A DNA stretch of 64,000 bases from Thiothrix sp. UBA5583 (GTDB taxonomy: Bacteria; Pseudomonadota; Gammaproteobacteria; Thiotrichales; Thiotrichaceae), in the NCBI GenBank assembly GCA_002425225.1, contig DILV01000039.1:1-64000 (forward strand), in the 5' to 3' direction. The notes beneath the pieces are model-generated. The model saw nothing but the letters and a program-made list of their open reading frames with translations, was not told the origin of the DNA and ran no database searches. Shown piece after piece: positions 27,262 through 36,203 of this stretch (positions are counted from its first letter, which is position 1; every line of letters begins with the position of its first letter). A program made the translations under genes and the position numbers.

Positions 27262-27294
27262 ACTCCCCTGACAAGGGGAAGCTGGGAGGGATGT
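27262..27294. repeat. dispersed GC-rich repeat, copy 4 (type B)
   Basis: CTCCCCTGACAAGGGG followed by AAGCTGGGAGGGATGTC has the same plan as copy 2 in hupK. It lies in the 172-base gap between the convergent DUF3131 protein 3 and TIR-FGE genes. Confidence 0.75.
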
Positions 27295-27377
27295 CTTCGT
27301 CGCGCGTGCTAGCGTTCGCCCGCTCACGCCTGCTGGCTGCTCCACTACCCGCGCCACCGCCTCCGGCGGCCTTGAGC

Positions 27378-27488
27378 TTATTGACCTTGGGCAACACGGA
27401 ACCCCACATTGTAGTGCCGGAGGTCTGGCGTGCGGTCGTTGCGGAGAGCAGAACGCACGTACCTCGGTTCGTTGACCCACGAGCCACC
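27378..27488 (-). other. candidate DGR-type variable region at the 3' end of the TIR-FGE gene
   Basis: The last 36 codons encode GGSW-xxx-P-xx-VRSA-x-R-xxxx-P-xx-R-xxxx-GFR. The framework residues are those conserved in diversity-generating retroelement target proteins, and the x positions hold V, N, E, R, Y, L, N, D, R, T, D, L, H, Y and N. Many of the codons at those positions could derive from AAC by changing only adenines. A GC-rich CCGCC-GGA-GGCGG hairpin follows just after the stop (about 27357-27369). No template repeat or reverse transcriptase is in the window. Confidence 0.4.
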
Positions 27489-28808
27489 GCGCAACACGCG
27501 GCTAGAGCCTGAACTTGCACCCTTCGGGTCTTGCTGCTGCTCCGCAGCATATTCGCCTTTCCAATCGCTGACCCACTCCCATGCATTACCGTGCATGTCA
27601 TACAAACCAAACGGATTAGGGGAAAAGCTGCCTACTGGAGAAGTATAGTCAAACTTCTCCCCACACAAGTCACCTGAACAATTTGCATTATTTTTGCCAA
27701 TGCTTTGCCCCCAAGGATACGCATTTTCTTTACCACCACGTGCTGCATATTCCCATTCTGCTTCTGTCGGCAAGCGGTAAAGTTTGCTGGTTTCCTTACC
27801 CAACCAAACTACATAGGCTTGGGCATCATCCCAACTGACGCAAGCTACCGGGTGATCATCCGTTTGCGGGAAACCCAATTTGCGCCATGAGTTGCCTTTA
27901 ACATCACCCCATTTCCCATCAGCATCAAGCGACCAGCATGAACCCTTTTCTTCTGCTGTGGTTTTGTAACGGGTAGCCTCTACAAAAGCGCGGAACTGCC
28001 CTACCGTCACCTCGGTTTTTGCCAGTTTGAAAGCACTGAGAGTGACTTTGTGAGCGGGTTTTTCATCACTGTCACAACCACCCTCCACGTCATCACGCCC
28101 TTCCTTGCAGCCCATCGTGAAACTGCCTGCGGGGATATTCACCATCTCTGGCTCGAACGGCTGACGCTCCGGTTTGACTGGTGGGGGAGTTGGCGGGGTT
28201 GATGGCACTGGGACAACAGGGGTTGTAGCAGCAGGTTGGGTGACTGTTTGCGCAGGAACAGGAGGCTTGGGAACTTCAGGCTGCTGCATGTAAAACACTG
28301 CACCTGCCATTGCCACCACCCCAACCCCAATCCCGAGAAACTGCCCTGTTTTCCCTGAACCTGGCCGTGAACGTGACAACAGCGTTGCAGGTTGTGGTTC
28401 TGGTGGCGGTGATGAATCTGCCAGCAAAGCATAAATCCGTGCTGCCAGCTCGATAAAAACCGGGTGATCCGGCTTGTCATTCCAGTGGGTGAAATCCCCG
28501 GCCTGCCGCAAGGAAAACCCGAAAGGTGGCTCCACATCATCAATCCTGACCGGCAGCAACACACCCCGCCGTTTGGCTTTATGCGCTTCTTCCAGCACCC
28601 ATTCGGACTGCACGGAATACCGCGACCATGCCACTACCACACAGCGGCTGTTGTTGATCGCCTCCTCAATCTTGCGATGCCAGTTTTCCCCGGTATGGAT
28701 GGTCTGGTGATCCCAGAATACTGACCAGCCCTGCCGCTCAAACGCCCTCACCAACGGTGTGAGCCGCTCGCGATCTTTGCTGGAATAACTGAAGAAAATG
28801 TCATACAT
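27378..28808 (-). CDS. TIR domain-transmembrane-FGE/C-type-lectin-like fusion
   Basis: The protein has 476 residues. The TIR domain (1-130) starts MYDIFFSYSSKD, with SEWVLEEAHKA carrying the probable NADase Glu. A membrane helix at about 157-174 and a Pro/Val/Thr-rich stalk at 176-220 follow. An FGE/sulfatase-modifying-factor fold covers 222-476 (IPAGSFTMG, LPTEAEWEYAARGG, YDMHGNAWEWVSDW, RVLRGGSW). The FGE active-site Cys pair is absent, so it is more likely a binding module of the C-type lectin class. With TIR inside and FGE outside, it could turn an external binding event into NAD+ cleavage or signalling; that is inference. It starts six bases after aroB, where damX often lies in gammaproteobacteria. 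Confidence 0.85.
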   Translation of the reverse strand: MYDIFFSYSSKDRERLTPLVRAFERQGWSVFWDHQTIHTGENWHRKIEEAINNSRCVVVAWSRYSVQSEWVLEEAHKAKRRGVLLPVRIDDVEPPFGFSLRQAGDFTHWNDKPDHPVFIELAARIYALLADSSPPPEPQPATLLSRSRPGSGKTGQFLGIGVGVVAMAGAVFYMQQPEVPKPPVPAQTVTQPAATTPVVPVPSTPPTPPPVKPERQPFEPEMVNIPAGSFTMGCKEGRDDVEGGCDSDEKPAHKVTLSAFKLAKTEVTVGQFRAFVEATRYKTTAEEKGSCWSLDADGKWGDVKGNSWRKLGFPQTDDHPVACVSWDDAQAYVVWLGKETSKLYRLPTEAEWEYAARGGKENAYPWGQSIGKNNANCSGDLCGEKFDYTSPVGSFSPNPFGLYDMHGNAWEWVSDWKGEYAAEQQQDPKGASSGSSRVLRGGSWVNEPRYVRSALRNDRTPDLRHYNVGFRVAQGQ

Positions 28809-28814
28809 AAAGTT

Positions 28815-29891
28815 TTACATTTCCCGCCGCAACACCCGCTTGAGTGCCTCTGCATCAAAATCGGCAGTGACGATGGATTCGCCCAGCGATTTCATCAGCA
28901 CCAGCCGCAACGTGCCATCCAGCACTTTCTTGTCGACCGACATGTAGCGCATGAAAGCCTCACCTGACAATTGCGCAGGCGGATCAACCGGCAAGCGGGC
29001 GCGTTGCAGGATATGACGCACATACGCCACCTCGTCAGCACCCAACCAGCCCATTTGTTGGGAGAGTTCCGCCGCCATCACCATACCGGTGGCGACGGCT
29101 TCGCCGTGCAGCCATTGCCCGTAGCCCATGCCCGCTTCAATCGCGTGCCCGAAGGTATGCCCCAGGTTCAGCAAGGCGCGTTGCCCGGATTCGCGCTCAT
29201 CCGCCGCCACCACTTCCGCCTTGTGTTCGCAGGAACGGTAAATGGCATAAGTCAGGGCTTCGGGGTCGCGTGCCAGCAGCTTGTCCATGTTGGCATCCAG
29301 CCATTGCAGGAAAGCAGGGTCGCGGATCAGGCCGTATTTCACCACTTCCGCAATCCCGGCGCTGAGTTCACGGTCTGCCAGTGTGTTGAGCGTGTCGGTG
29401 TCGATCAGCACGCATTGGGGTTGGTGAAAAGCACCGATCATGTTCTTGCCAAGCGGATGGTTGACGCCGGTCTTGCCCCCCACCGAAGAATCGACCATCG
29501 CCAGCAAGGTGGTCGGAATCTGGATGAAATTGACCCCACGCTGGTAACTGGCAGCCGCATAACCGGTCATATCACCCACCACCCCGCCACCCAACGCAAT
29601 CAGGGTGGTTTTGCGGTCAGCCCGGTTTTCCAGCAAGTGGGTGTAAATCTGGTTGAGGACATCCAGATTCTTGTATGCCTCGCCATCGGGCAGGATCACC
29701 GCTGACTGTTTCAAACCATCCAGCAGGGCTTCGGTCGCTTGCAGGTACAGCGGAGCAACTGTGGTATTGGAAACAACCACGGCACTTTTACCCTTGATGT
29801 AAGGTTTGACCAGTTCAGCCTGTTGCAGCAAACCCTGACCGATGTAAATGGGGTAACTACGGTCGCCGAGGTCAAGATGGAGCGTTTGCAT
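28815..29891 (-). CDS. aroB: 3-dehydroquinate synthase
   Basis: AroB converts DAHP to 3-dehydroquinate in the shikimate pathway using NAD+ and a metal. The NAD-binding block [38 protein letters not shown] and the metal ligands in [11 protein letters not shown] and LHGEAV are all present. The length of 358 is normal. The ATG overlaps the end of aroK by 20 bases, the usual aroKB coupling downstream of pilQ. Confidence 0.97.
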   Translation of the reverse strand: MQTLHLDLGDRSYPIYIGQGLLQQAELVKPYIKGKSAVVVSNTTVAPLYLQATEALLDGLKQSAVILPDGEAYKNLDVLNQIYTHLLENRADRKTTLIALGGGVVGDMTGYAAASYQRGVNFIQIPTTLLAMVDSSVGGKTGVNHPLGKNMIGAFHQPQCVLIDTDTLNTLADRELSAGIAEVVKYGLIRDPAFLQWLDANMDKLLARDPEALTYAIYRSCEHKAEVVAADERESGQRALLNLGHTFGHAIEAGMGYGQWLHGEAVATGMVMAAELSQQMGWLGADEVAYVRHILQRARLPVDPPAQLSGEAFMRYMSVDKKVLDGTLRLVLMKSLGESIVTADFDAEALKRVLRREM

Positions 29892-30414
29892 GGGAGCTTT
29901 CCTGTAATTGTTTCAGTTTGTTTTCAATCTCGCGCAGGATGAGATTGACTTTCTGTTTGCCGGTGGGGATAACCATGTCAGCCACTTCCAGATACAGTGG
30001 CTCACGCACCTTGAGCAGGTCGCGCAGGGTTTGCAGGGGGTTGGCAGTTTGCATCAGCGGGCGGTTTTTGTCTTGCCTGATACGCTGGAAAAGTTGCTCG
30101 GCACTGGCACGCAAATAGATGACGTAGCCGCTAGCCTTGAGATGCTGGCGGTTGCTTTCCCGCAGGATACTGCCACCACCGGTTGCCAGCAGAATACCGG
30201 ACATGACAGCCAGATCAGCAATGACTTGTGCTTCCCGGTCCCGGAAACCAGCCTCGCCTTCCACCTCGAAAATATGCGGAATGCTGACGCCGGTACGCTC
30301 CTCAATCACCTTGTCAGAGTCGTAGAAGGTCAGGTTCATCCGGCGGGCGAGTTGTCGGCCTATGGTGGATTTTCCCGCGCCCATCAAACCCACCAGAATG
30401 ATGTTGTTTCGCAT
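29872..30414 (-). CDS. aroK: shikimate kinase
   Basis: AroK phosphorylates shikimate at the 3-hydroxyl with ATP. The P-loop [12 protein letters not shown] spans residues 9-20, with the shikimate-binding Asp in FYDSD and the GGG loop in LATGGGS. The 180-residue length is typical. It lies 47 bases downstream of pilQ on the same strand, the conserved gammaproteobacterial pilQ-aroK-aroB arrangement. Confidence 0.97.
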   Translation of the reverse strand: MRNNIILVGLMGAGKSTIGRQLARRMNLTFYDSDKVIEERTGVSIPHIFEVEGEAGFRDREAQVIADLAVMSGILLATGGGSILRESNRQHLKASGYVIYLRASAEQLFQRIRQDKNRPLMQTANPLQTLRDLLKVREPLYLEVADMVIPTGKQKVNLILREIENKLKQLQESSHANAPS

Positions 30415-30461
30415 CCGGGATTTATGCCAGCACCGGGCGCGGGAATCAAGCAGCTTGTTGC

Positions 30462-32927
30462 TTAAGACTTGCCGTCCACAATTTTCGGGGTGACGAAGAT
30501 CAGCAACTCGCGCTTGTCATTGGTATTTTTGTCAGTGCGGAACAGTTTGCCCAGCACCGGCACATCACCCAATACCGGAACCTTGGTCGAACTATTGACC
30601 GTGGATTCCTCATGCACCCCCCCCAATACCACCGTCTGCCCGTTTTCAACCAGTACCTTGGTCTGGACTTCACGGGTATTGATGCTGGGTACGCCGCTGT
30701 AAATGCTGCCAACCGTATCCTGATTGACCTTCAGATCCATAGAAATGTGCTCATCCGGCGTGATCTGCGGGGTCACTTCCAGACTCAAGACCGCTTTCTT
30801 GAACGCCACGTTGGTTGCACCACTGGAAGATGCCTGCAAATACGGGATTTCCACACCCTGCTCAATCAGTGCCTTGTTCTGGTTGGAGGTAATAACCCGT
30901 GGAGTGGAAATGATTTCACCCTTGTTTTCAGCTTGCAGGGCAGACAGTTCCAGATCCACCATGAAATCCTTGGTCAGCACTGAAAAGCCGAAAGCCCCCG
31001 AAGCGCCGGTGACTGGCAGGTTGACGCTCAGGCGGTCAGTCAGGCCAGGCAATTTGGTGAGCGTTTTTCCGGTAGGGTCAACCGAGGCAGCCGCGATACT
31101 GTTGAAATAGTCAGTTGTGCCAGTTCCCAGATGCCCCGTGCCAATCCCGACGCTATTGGCATTAGCCCAGGCGGGGGTTATCCCGAAGCGAGCGCCCAGT
31201 TCCTTGCCGAAACCATCGGTGGCACTGACAATACGTGATTCGATCAAGACCTGCTCAACTGGTACATCCAGCGCCTTGACCAGTTCGCGGATGGATTTGA
31301 TCTGGCTGACAGTTTCCTGCACCAGCAAGGTATTGGTACGCTCGTCAACTGACACCTTGCCGCGAGGTGACAACAGCGACTGTTTGTCTTCGCCTTTGGA
31401 TTTTTCAATCAGCGCCACCAGATCGGCAGCCTTGGCGAAGTTGACAGCAATATACTCAGTCACCAGCGGCTCAAGCTGCTGCTTGGACATCATAGCTTCC
31501 AGCTCTTGCTTTTCCTTGGCAGCTAGTTCGCTAGCCGGTGCAACCCAGATGACATTGCCATTTTCCCGCATCGCCAGATTTTTGGATTCCAGCACAATAT
31601 CCAGCGCCTGATCCCACGGTACGTCTTTCAGGCGCACGGTGATATTGCCTTGCACGGTGTCGCTGACCACGATGTTTTTATCGGTGAAATCTGCCAGAAG
31701 TTGCAACACGGCACGTACTTCGATGTCCTGGAAATTGAGGGACAGCTTTTCCCCGGAGAATGCCTTAGGCTTTTTGGCGGCTGCCAGCTTTTCCTCAGCG
31801 GACATTTTCTGCTTGTCGATGTAAACCGTGTATTCCGTGCCACTGCGCTTGACCCGGTGGGTAAAGGCTTCGTGTGCGGCAATGCGGATACGGGTATTCA
31901 TGCCCTGTTGAGAGACATCCAGCCCACTGACAGGCGTACCGAAGTCTGCCACATCCATGTTTTTCTGGAGCTGGGAAGACAAGTCCACGTCCTGCAAGGA
32001 GAGCGTCAGGGAATTGCCGCGTGCCTCATCCTTCACTTCCACATTGGCGGATGGCAATGTCAGGATGATTTTCGCTCCACCATCCGGTTCACGGCGAAAA
32101 TCGAGGTTTTGCAATACAGGTGCGCTATTGGCTTTGGCTGACGGAGCAGGCGGTGCTGAAGCAAGCACTGCCGGTTCTGCTGCTACGGGAACAACCGGTG
32201 TTGCAGGATCTGGCGGCGGAACTGTCACAGGATGAGTCAGTGGCTGAGTCATGGGCTGAGACTTTTCACCTGCCGGAGGTGCATACCAGGCATAACTGCT
32301 ATCCAGTGGTTTGAGTGGGGCTGGCGCAGGCAACTCAGGTAGTACCGGTTCTGCCTGTTTGACCTGTTTGGCTTCAGCAGGCGGTGCAACGAAAACGGGA
32401 GGTGTTTTGACTTGTTCCGGTACTTTTTTCTCTGCCCCCGCCTTGGTGTCGGTACTTTTGCTGGCGGATTCCTTCGGCATATCAGCTTTGGCAGCCCCGG
32501 AACGTACTGGAGCCGTGCCCGCACAACCGCCAGCACAATCCGTGTCAAAGACCATGACAACCTCGTTGCCCTGTAATTCGACCGAGTGGTTAACCAGCTC
32601 TTTCATGCGCACAATAACCCTGGCCTTACCCTTGTTATCGGCAGCTTCAATGGATTGCACCTGTCCAAGATTGACCGTCTGCTGACGGCTGTCCGGGTTG
32701 ATTTCGGTGGCTGGAAAGTCAAACACCAGACGCGGCGGATTTTCCAGGGCAAACCCTTTGGGCAATGTTACCGGGGAATTGAATTTCAACCTGACTTCGG
32801 TCTTGTTCTGGCTGCCAGCCTGGGCTGTCATGCCCTGTAGTTGATGGTTTGCCGCCAGTACATGGCTCACCGCCATGACAGACGACATCAATACCACCAG
32901 AGCAGCCGTTTGCTTTATTGTTTTCAT
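30462..32927 (-). CDS. pilQ: type IV pilus secretin PilQ
   Basis: PilQ forms the outer-membrane gate through which the type IV pilus passes. A signal peptide (VVLMSSVMAVSHVLA) is followed by an AMIN domain (about 25-120), a Pro/Ala-rich linker, a second AMIN domain (about 270-370), an STN/N0 domain with FQDIEVRAVLQLLADFTDKN, an N1 domain and the C-terminal secretin domain ending VTPKIVDGKS. The total is 821 residues from ATG 32927. A TTG at 32945 would add six residues ahead of the signal. ATAACAATAAT (32965-32975, minus) overlaps the pilP stop just upstream. Last gene of pilMNOPQ. Confidence 0.95.
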   Translation of the reverse strand: MKTIKQTAALVVLMSSVMAVSHVLAANHQLQGMTAQAGSQNKTEVRLKFNSPVTLPKGFALENPPRLVFDFPATEINPDSRQQTVNLGQVQSIEAADNKGKARVIVRMKELVNHSVELQGNEVVMVFDTDCAGGCAGTAPVRSGAAKADMPKESASKSTDTKAGAEKKVPEQVKTPPVFVAPPAEAKQVKQAEPVLPELPAPAPLKPLDSSYAWYAPPAGEKSQPMTQPLTHPVTVPPPDPATPVVPVAAEPAVLASAPPAPSAKANSAPVLQNLDFRREPDGGAKIILTLPSANVEVKDEARGNSLTLSLQDVDLSSQLQKNMDVADFGTPVSGLDVSQQGMNTRIRIAAHEAFTHRVKRSGTEYTVYIDKQKMSAEEKLAAAKKPKAFSGEKLSLNFQDIEVRAVLQLLADFTDKNIVVSDTVQGNITVRLKDVPWDQALDIVLESKNLAMRENGNVIWVAPASELAAKEKQELEAMMSKQQLEPLVTEYIAVNFAKAADLVALIEKSKGEDKQSLLSPRGKVSVDERTNTLLVQETVSQIKSIRELVKALDVPVEQVLIESRIVSATDGFGKELGARFGITPAWANANSVGIGTGHLGTGTTDYFNSIAAASVDPTGKTLTKLPGLTDRLSVNLPVTGASGAFGFSVLTKDFMVDLELSALQAENKGEIISTPRVITSNQNKALIEQGVEIPYLQASSSGATNVAFKKAVLSLEVTPQITPDEHISMDLKVNQDTVGSIYSGVPSINTREVQTKVLVENGQTVVLGGVHEESTVNSSTKVPVLGDVPVLGKLFRTDKNTNDKRELLIFVTPKIVDGKS

Positions 32928-32971
32928 TCTGTGCCAGTCCTTCAATCAATACCTTGCAGGAGCCATTATTG

Positions 32972-33532
32972 TTATTTTTTTGCCGACAAGTCGTCGGACA
33001 GGGCTATCGTGTTTTCTTGTTCCTTATAGCCACCGAAACCGTTTTCCACCAGTTCCAACAGGGCTACCTTGGTTTCCTCGACCTTGGTCACTTTGCCATG
33101 ATTCTTGCCCATGTAATTGCCTACCTTGACCCGGTGAACCGCTCCATCAGGAATGCGGATCAACGCCCACAAATCCTTACCCTGGTAGACGGTTCCCACC
33201 ATGCGCAAACCATCCAGCGGAAAACCTTCAAGGAATTCTGGAACCCGGTTGGGGTCGGGAGAAACACCACCATCTGCACCGGGCGCTACATCCGGTTTCA
33301 GGATGTCAGCATCAAACGGATCAATGTCATGCCCCGGATAAATGAAGCGTACATAGGGTTTTATTTCCGGGATGGGTTCAATTTGTGCCGGGGGTCTGGC
33401 CTTGACCGATGCCATGTACTGATCCAGATCAGTACTGTCCTGGGTGCAACCTGCCAGTGATGCTAGCAACACCAAACCGGCTGATAACTTAATTCCGCCT
33501 GCCGTCTGGCGGGAATGGTGCTGTTTCATCAT
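32972..33532 (-). CDS. pilP: type IV pilus lipoprotein PilP
   Basis: PilP is the inner-membrane lipoprotein that links the PilNO complex to the PilQ secretin. The signal ends in a lipobox LASLAGC (Cys28). The C-terminal beta domain contains LEGFPLDGLRMVGTVYQGKDLWALI and VGNYMGKNHGKV, typical of the family. Two adjacent ATG codons (33532, 33529) overlap the pilO stop; either may be used. Confidence 0.95.
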   Translation of the reverse strand: MMKQHHSRQTAGGIKLSAGLVLLASLAGCTQDSTDLDQYMASVKARPPAQIEPIPEIKPYVRFIYPGHDIDPFDADILKPDVAPGADGGVSPDPNRVPEFLEGFPLDGLRMVGTVYQGKDLWALIRIPDGAVHRVKVGNYMGKNHGKVTKVEETKVALLELVENGFGGYKEQENTIALSDDLSAKK

Positions 33533-34200
33533 CCCGCTTTCCCCCCTGCTGCTGACTTGTTGCCATCTGCTGCCTTTTTGGCGGGCGCATCCTTGTCGGT
33601 TGAACCGGCTTCTGCATCCTTGTCGGATTCATCCAGATAGCGGTAAGTCTTAACCGATGCTTCCATACGCAAGCGCTTGCTGTCTTTTTCCGGTGTCAGG
33701 TCGATATTATGAATGGTCACGATGCGCGGCAAACCGGAAATATCGCTGACGAAACTGGCGAGTTCATGATAAGAGCCTTTGGCAATGATCTTGATTGGTT
33801 TTTCCGCATAGAAATCCATCAGAATTTCACCGCCCGGTTCAAACAGTTCCAGCTCCAGCCCGTTGGATAAGCCTTTTTCGGAAATATCCAGAATCAGACC
33901 AGGAATCTCGGTATCACTCGGCAACTGACGCATCAGCACCCCGAAGGAACGCTGCATTTCCTCCAGTTGCGTCTGATACTGAGGCAACTGGCTGGCGCGT
34001 TTCTGGCGGGTTTCAAAAGTCTGGCGCAGTTCCTGCTCCTTACGTTCTGCGGTTTCCACTTCTGCCATCGCATCCACAATCACCAGCTTGTAGCCCAAAA
34101 ACAGGATAACCCCCATGACACAAGCCAATGCAACACCCTTGACCGACCAAGGCACATTACCAGGGTCATCCGCCAGACTGTTGATGTCATTCATGTTCAT
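33529..34200 (-). CDS. pilO: type IV pilus inner-membrane protein PilO
   Basis: PilO pairs with PilN in the inner-membrane alignment complex. One membrane helix (about 25-45, VALACVMGVILFLGYKLVIV) is followed by a coiled coil (50-90) and a ferredoxin-like periplasmic domain with PSDTEIPGLILDISEKG and YHELASFVSDISGLPRIVTI. A Lys/Ala/Asp-rich tail of about 30 residues (from DKDAEAGSTDKDAPAKK) follows and is a low-complexity extension. The gene overlaps pilN and pilP at start and stop. Confidence 0.95.
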   Translation of the reverse strand: MNMNDINSLADDPGNVPWSVKGVALACVMGVILFLGYKLVIVDAMAEVETAERKEQELRQTFETRQKRASQLPQYQTQLEEMQRSFGVLMRQLPSDTEIPGLILDISEKGLSNGLELELFEPGGEILMDFYAEKPIKIIAKGSYHELASFVSDISGLPRIVTIHNIDLTPEKDSKRLRMEASVKTYRYLDESDKDAEAGSTDKDAPAKKAADGNKSAAGGKAG

Positions 34201-34859
34201 GAGCCACCCCCAGACTTTTCAGCCGCTTTTACGCCCTGAGCAGCGGTTCCCTGCGCTTTGGGCGTAGCATCAACCTTGCCTGCATCCTTTCCCTCGTCAT
34301 CGCCACCCTGCTTGAGCAACTGGGTAACATCCAGCTTGAATTCGCGCAGTACCATCGCCCCATCGCCCCCCTTGCTGTCATTGGCAATAACATTGAGGTT
34401 GGAAGAATTCAGCCAGGAAGAAGCATCCAGCCGATTCATGTAACTGGAAACCCGCGCATAGGATTCTGCCTTGCCTTCCAGCCTGACCACGGTCGCTTCC
34501 TGTTTCAGGTGTTGCAGGTACATGCCCTTGGGCAGCGCATTGACCATTTCATCAAACAGATGGACAATCGCCGGACGGGTGCTTTGCAGATTGTCGATAA
34601 CCTTCATGCGATCCAGCAATGCCTGCCGGGTAGCATCCAGTTGCTCGATTTCCTTGATCTGCCTGTCCAGCTCGGCAATTTCCCGTTCCAGTTTCTGATT
34701 ACGGCCTTGCTGGTATTCCAGCACGGACTGCATGTAAAAATTCCCCAGCAACACCAGCCCTGCCGCAGCTAGCATTGCGGCTCCCAGCAGGGTGAAAAAC
34801 TGCTTCTTTTTTTCCTCGCGCTCCCGTTCGCGCCAAGGTAGCAGGTTAAGGCCAGCCAT
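34197..34859 (-). CDS. pilN: type IV pilus inner-membrane protein PilN
   Basis: PilN binds PilM through its short N-terminus (NLLPWRERERE, residues 5-15). It crosses the membrane once (about 23-44) and has a coiled coil and a periplasmic domain (VEGKAESYARVSSYMNRL-like block here LEGKAESYARV). The 220 residues include a Gly/Lys/Ala-rich C-terminal tail longer than usual. The ATG overlaps the pilM stop by one base. Confidence 0.95.
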   Translation of the reverse strand: MAGLNLLPWREREREEKKKQFFTLLGAAMLAAAGLVLLGNFYMQSVLEYQQGRNQKLEREIAELDRQIKEIEQLDATRQALLDRMKVIDNLQSTRPAIVHLFDEMVNALPKGMYLQHLKQEATVVRLEGKAESYARVSSYMNRLDASSWLNSSNLNVIANDSKGGDGAMVLREFKLDVTQLLKQGGDDEGKDAGKVDATPKAQGTAAQGVKAAEKSGGGS

Positions 34860-35911
34860 TATTCCAGTCCCCGCAATGACAGACCTGCCGCAATCAGTAA
34901 TGCCTGCATGTCATTAGTGAAGCGTACCGGGCTGACTTTGGTTCCCAGCGCCACTCGTGTAAACGGGTTCACTACCCGTACCGGAATGCCAATACCGGAC
35001 TGGATTTGTTCATCAATGCCGGGAATACGAGCGCAACCGCCACAAATCAGGATTTGCGCCACACTGTCTTTCTGGCTGGAGGCATAGTAGAACTGAAGAA
35101 AACGGTGCAACTGGCGCACCATGCTGCCCTTGAATGGTTCCAGCACTTCGGAGACGTAATTCTCAGGCAGGTTGCCCTCTTTTTTCGCCAGCCCGGCTTC
35201 CTGCCAGGACAAACCATAGCGATGCATGATTTCTTCGGTCAGTTGGCGTCCACCAAATGCCTGTTCGCGCGAAAATGTCAGCCTGCCGCGTTCAAACACA
35301 CTGATGCCGGTCATGGTCGCACCAAAATCGACCACTGCCACGGAATCGTGCTGCTCCAGATCATTGGTCAGGTGACGCAGCACCTTTTCCAAGGCATGGG
35401 TTTCAGTATCAACAATATCCACTGTCAAACCCGCCATCTCTGCCGCTGCCACCCGCACCTCGACGTTTTCCGAACGGGTTGCTGCCAGCAATACATCAAC
35501 CGTTTCCGGTGAATTGGCAGAAGGCCCCAGAATTTCAAAGTCATAGTTGACCTCATTCATGGGGTAAGGGATGTGTTGCTCAGCTTCCATTGCCATTTGT
35601 GCTTCCATTTCCGTGCGCGGAATGGATGCTGGCATCGGGATGATTTTGCTGATAGCCATCGAAGTAGGCACTGCCAACGCGCAGTGTTTCAGTTTGGCAC
35701 GACTATCCCGCAATGCCTTGCGGATAGCTTCACCGACAGGTTCCGGCTCGACAATATCCTTTTCATTGGAAACGCCCTCCGGCAGGGGGGCAACTGCGTA
35801 ACTCTCAATCCGGTAATCACGTCCCTTGCGGGTCATCTCCACCAGTTTCACTGCGGAAGAACTGATGTCCAGACCAAGTAACGATTCTTTGCGTGAGTAA
35901 AATGAAAACAC
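34859..35911 (-). CDS. pilM: type IV pilus assembly ATPase-like protein PilM
   Basis: PilM is an actin/FtsA-like cytoplasmic protein that docks the PilN tail and connects the pilus alignment complex to the motor. Visible motifs are LLGLDISSSAVKLVE (phosphate 1), VVDFGATMTGISVF (phosphate 2) and LICGGCARIPGID (adenosine). The length of 350 is standard. The start is GTG at 35911 with GGAA upstream. First gene of the pil operon and divergent from mrcA. Confidence 0.95.
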   Translation of the reverse strand: MFSFYSRKESLLGLDISSSAVKLVEMTRKGRDYRIESYAVAPLPEGVSNEKDIVEPEPVGEAIRKALRDSRAKLKHCALAVPTSMAISKIIPMPASIPRTEMEAQMAMEAEQHIPYPMNEVNYDFEILGPSANSPETVDVLLAATRSENVEVRVAAAEMAGLTVDIVDTETHALEKVLRHLTNDLEQHDSVAVVDFGATMTGISVFERGRLTFSREQAFGGRQLTEEIMHRYGLSWQEAGLAKKEGNLPENYVSEVLEPFKGSMVRQLHRFLQFYYASSQKDSVAQILICGGCARIPGIDEQIQSGIGIPVRVVNPFTRVALGTKVSPVRFTNDMQALLIAAGLSLRGLE

Positions 35912-35951
35912 AGGGTATTCCAGAAGTTATTGTTATTATTACTAACCACGA

Positions 35952-35981
35952 ATAATGTTTTTTAATCTATTTGTTAGGCAA
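35952..35981 (-). promoter_or_regulatory. possible sigma-70 promoter for pilMNOPQ
   Basis: On the minus strand TTGCCT (35981-35976) is followed after 18 bases by CATTAT (35957-35952), about 40 bases upstream of the pilM start. Each box matches consensus at 4 of 6 positions. It lies in the AT-rich part of the 292-base gap shared with mrcA. Confidence 0.3.
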
Positions 35982-36203
35982 TGGTAGCGTCGAACCACGA
36001 AATAGTCTACTCTGCCCCCCTCAGCAAACACGTTTTCAGATAAACGGAATCTGCGGGCAATTAACAAAACGTGCCTCTTGGACGCTACAATAATCGCAGG
36101 TTTCATGGCAGGTTAAGGCTGGTTGGGATGCAATGACCCTCAAACAGGGCACTGTCCAGCAATCAAATGTTAAATACCTAATTTTTGGCTTGAATTTGTA
36201 GTC

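Noticed and set aside
27260..27610. Minus-strand frame extending past the TIR-FGE stop into the repeat
   Set aside because: It is out of phase with the TIR-FGE gene and contains no domain; the TIR-FGE frame ends in a natural GFRVAQ tail, so no frameshift is needed.
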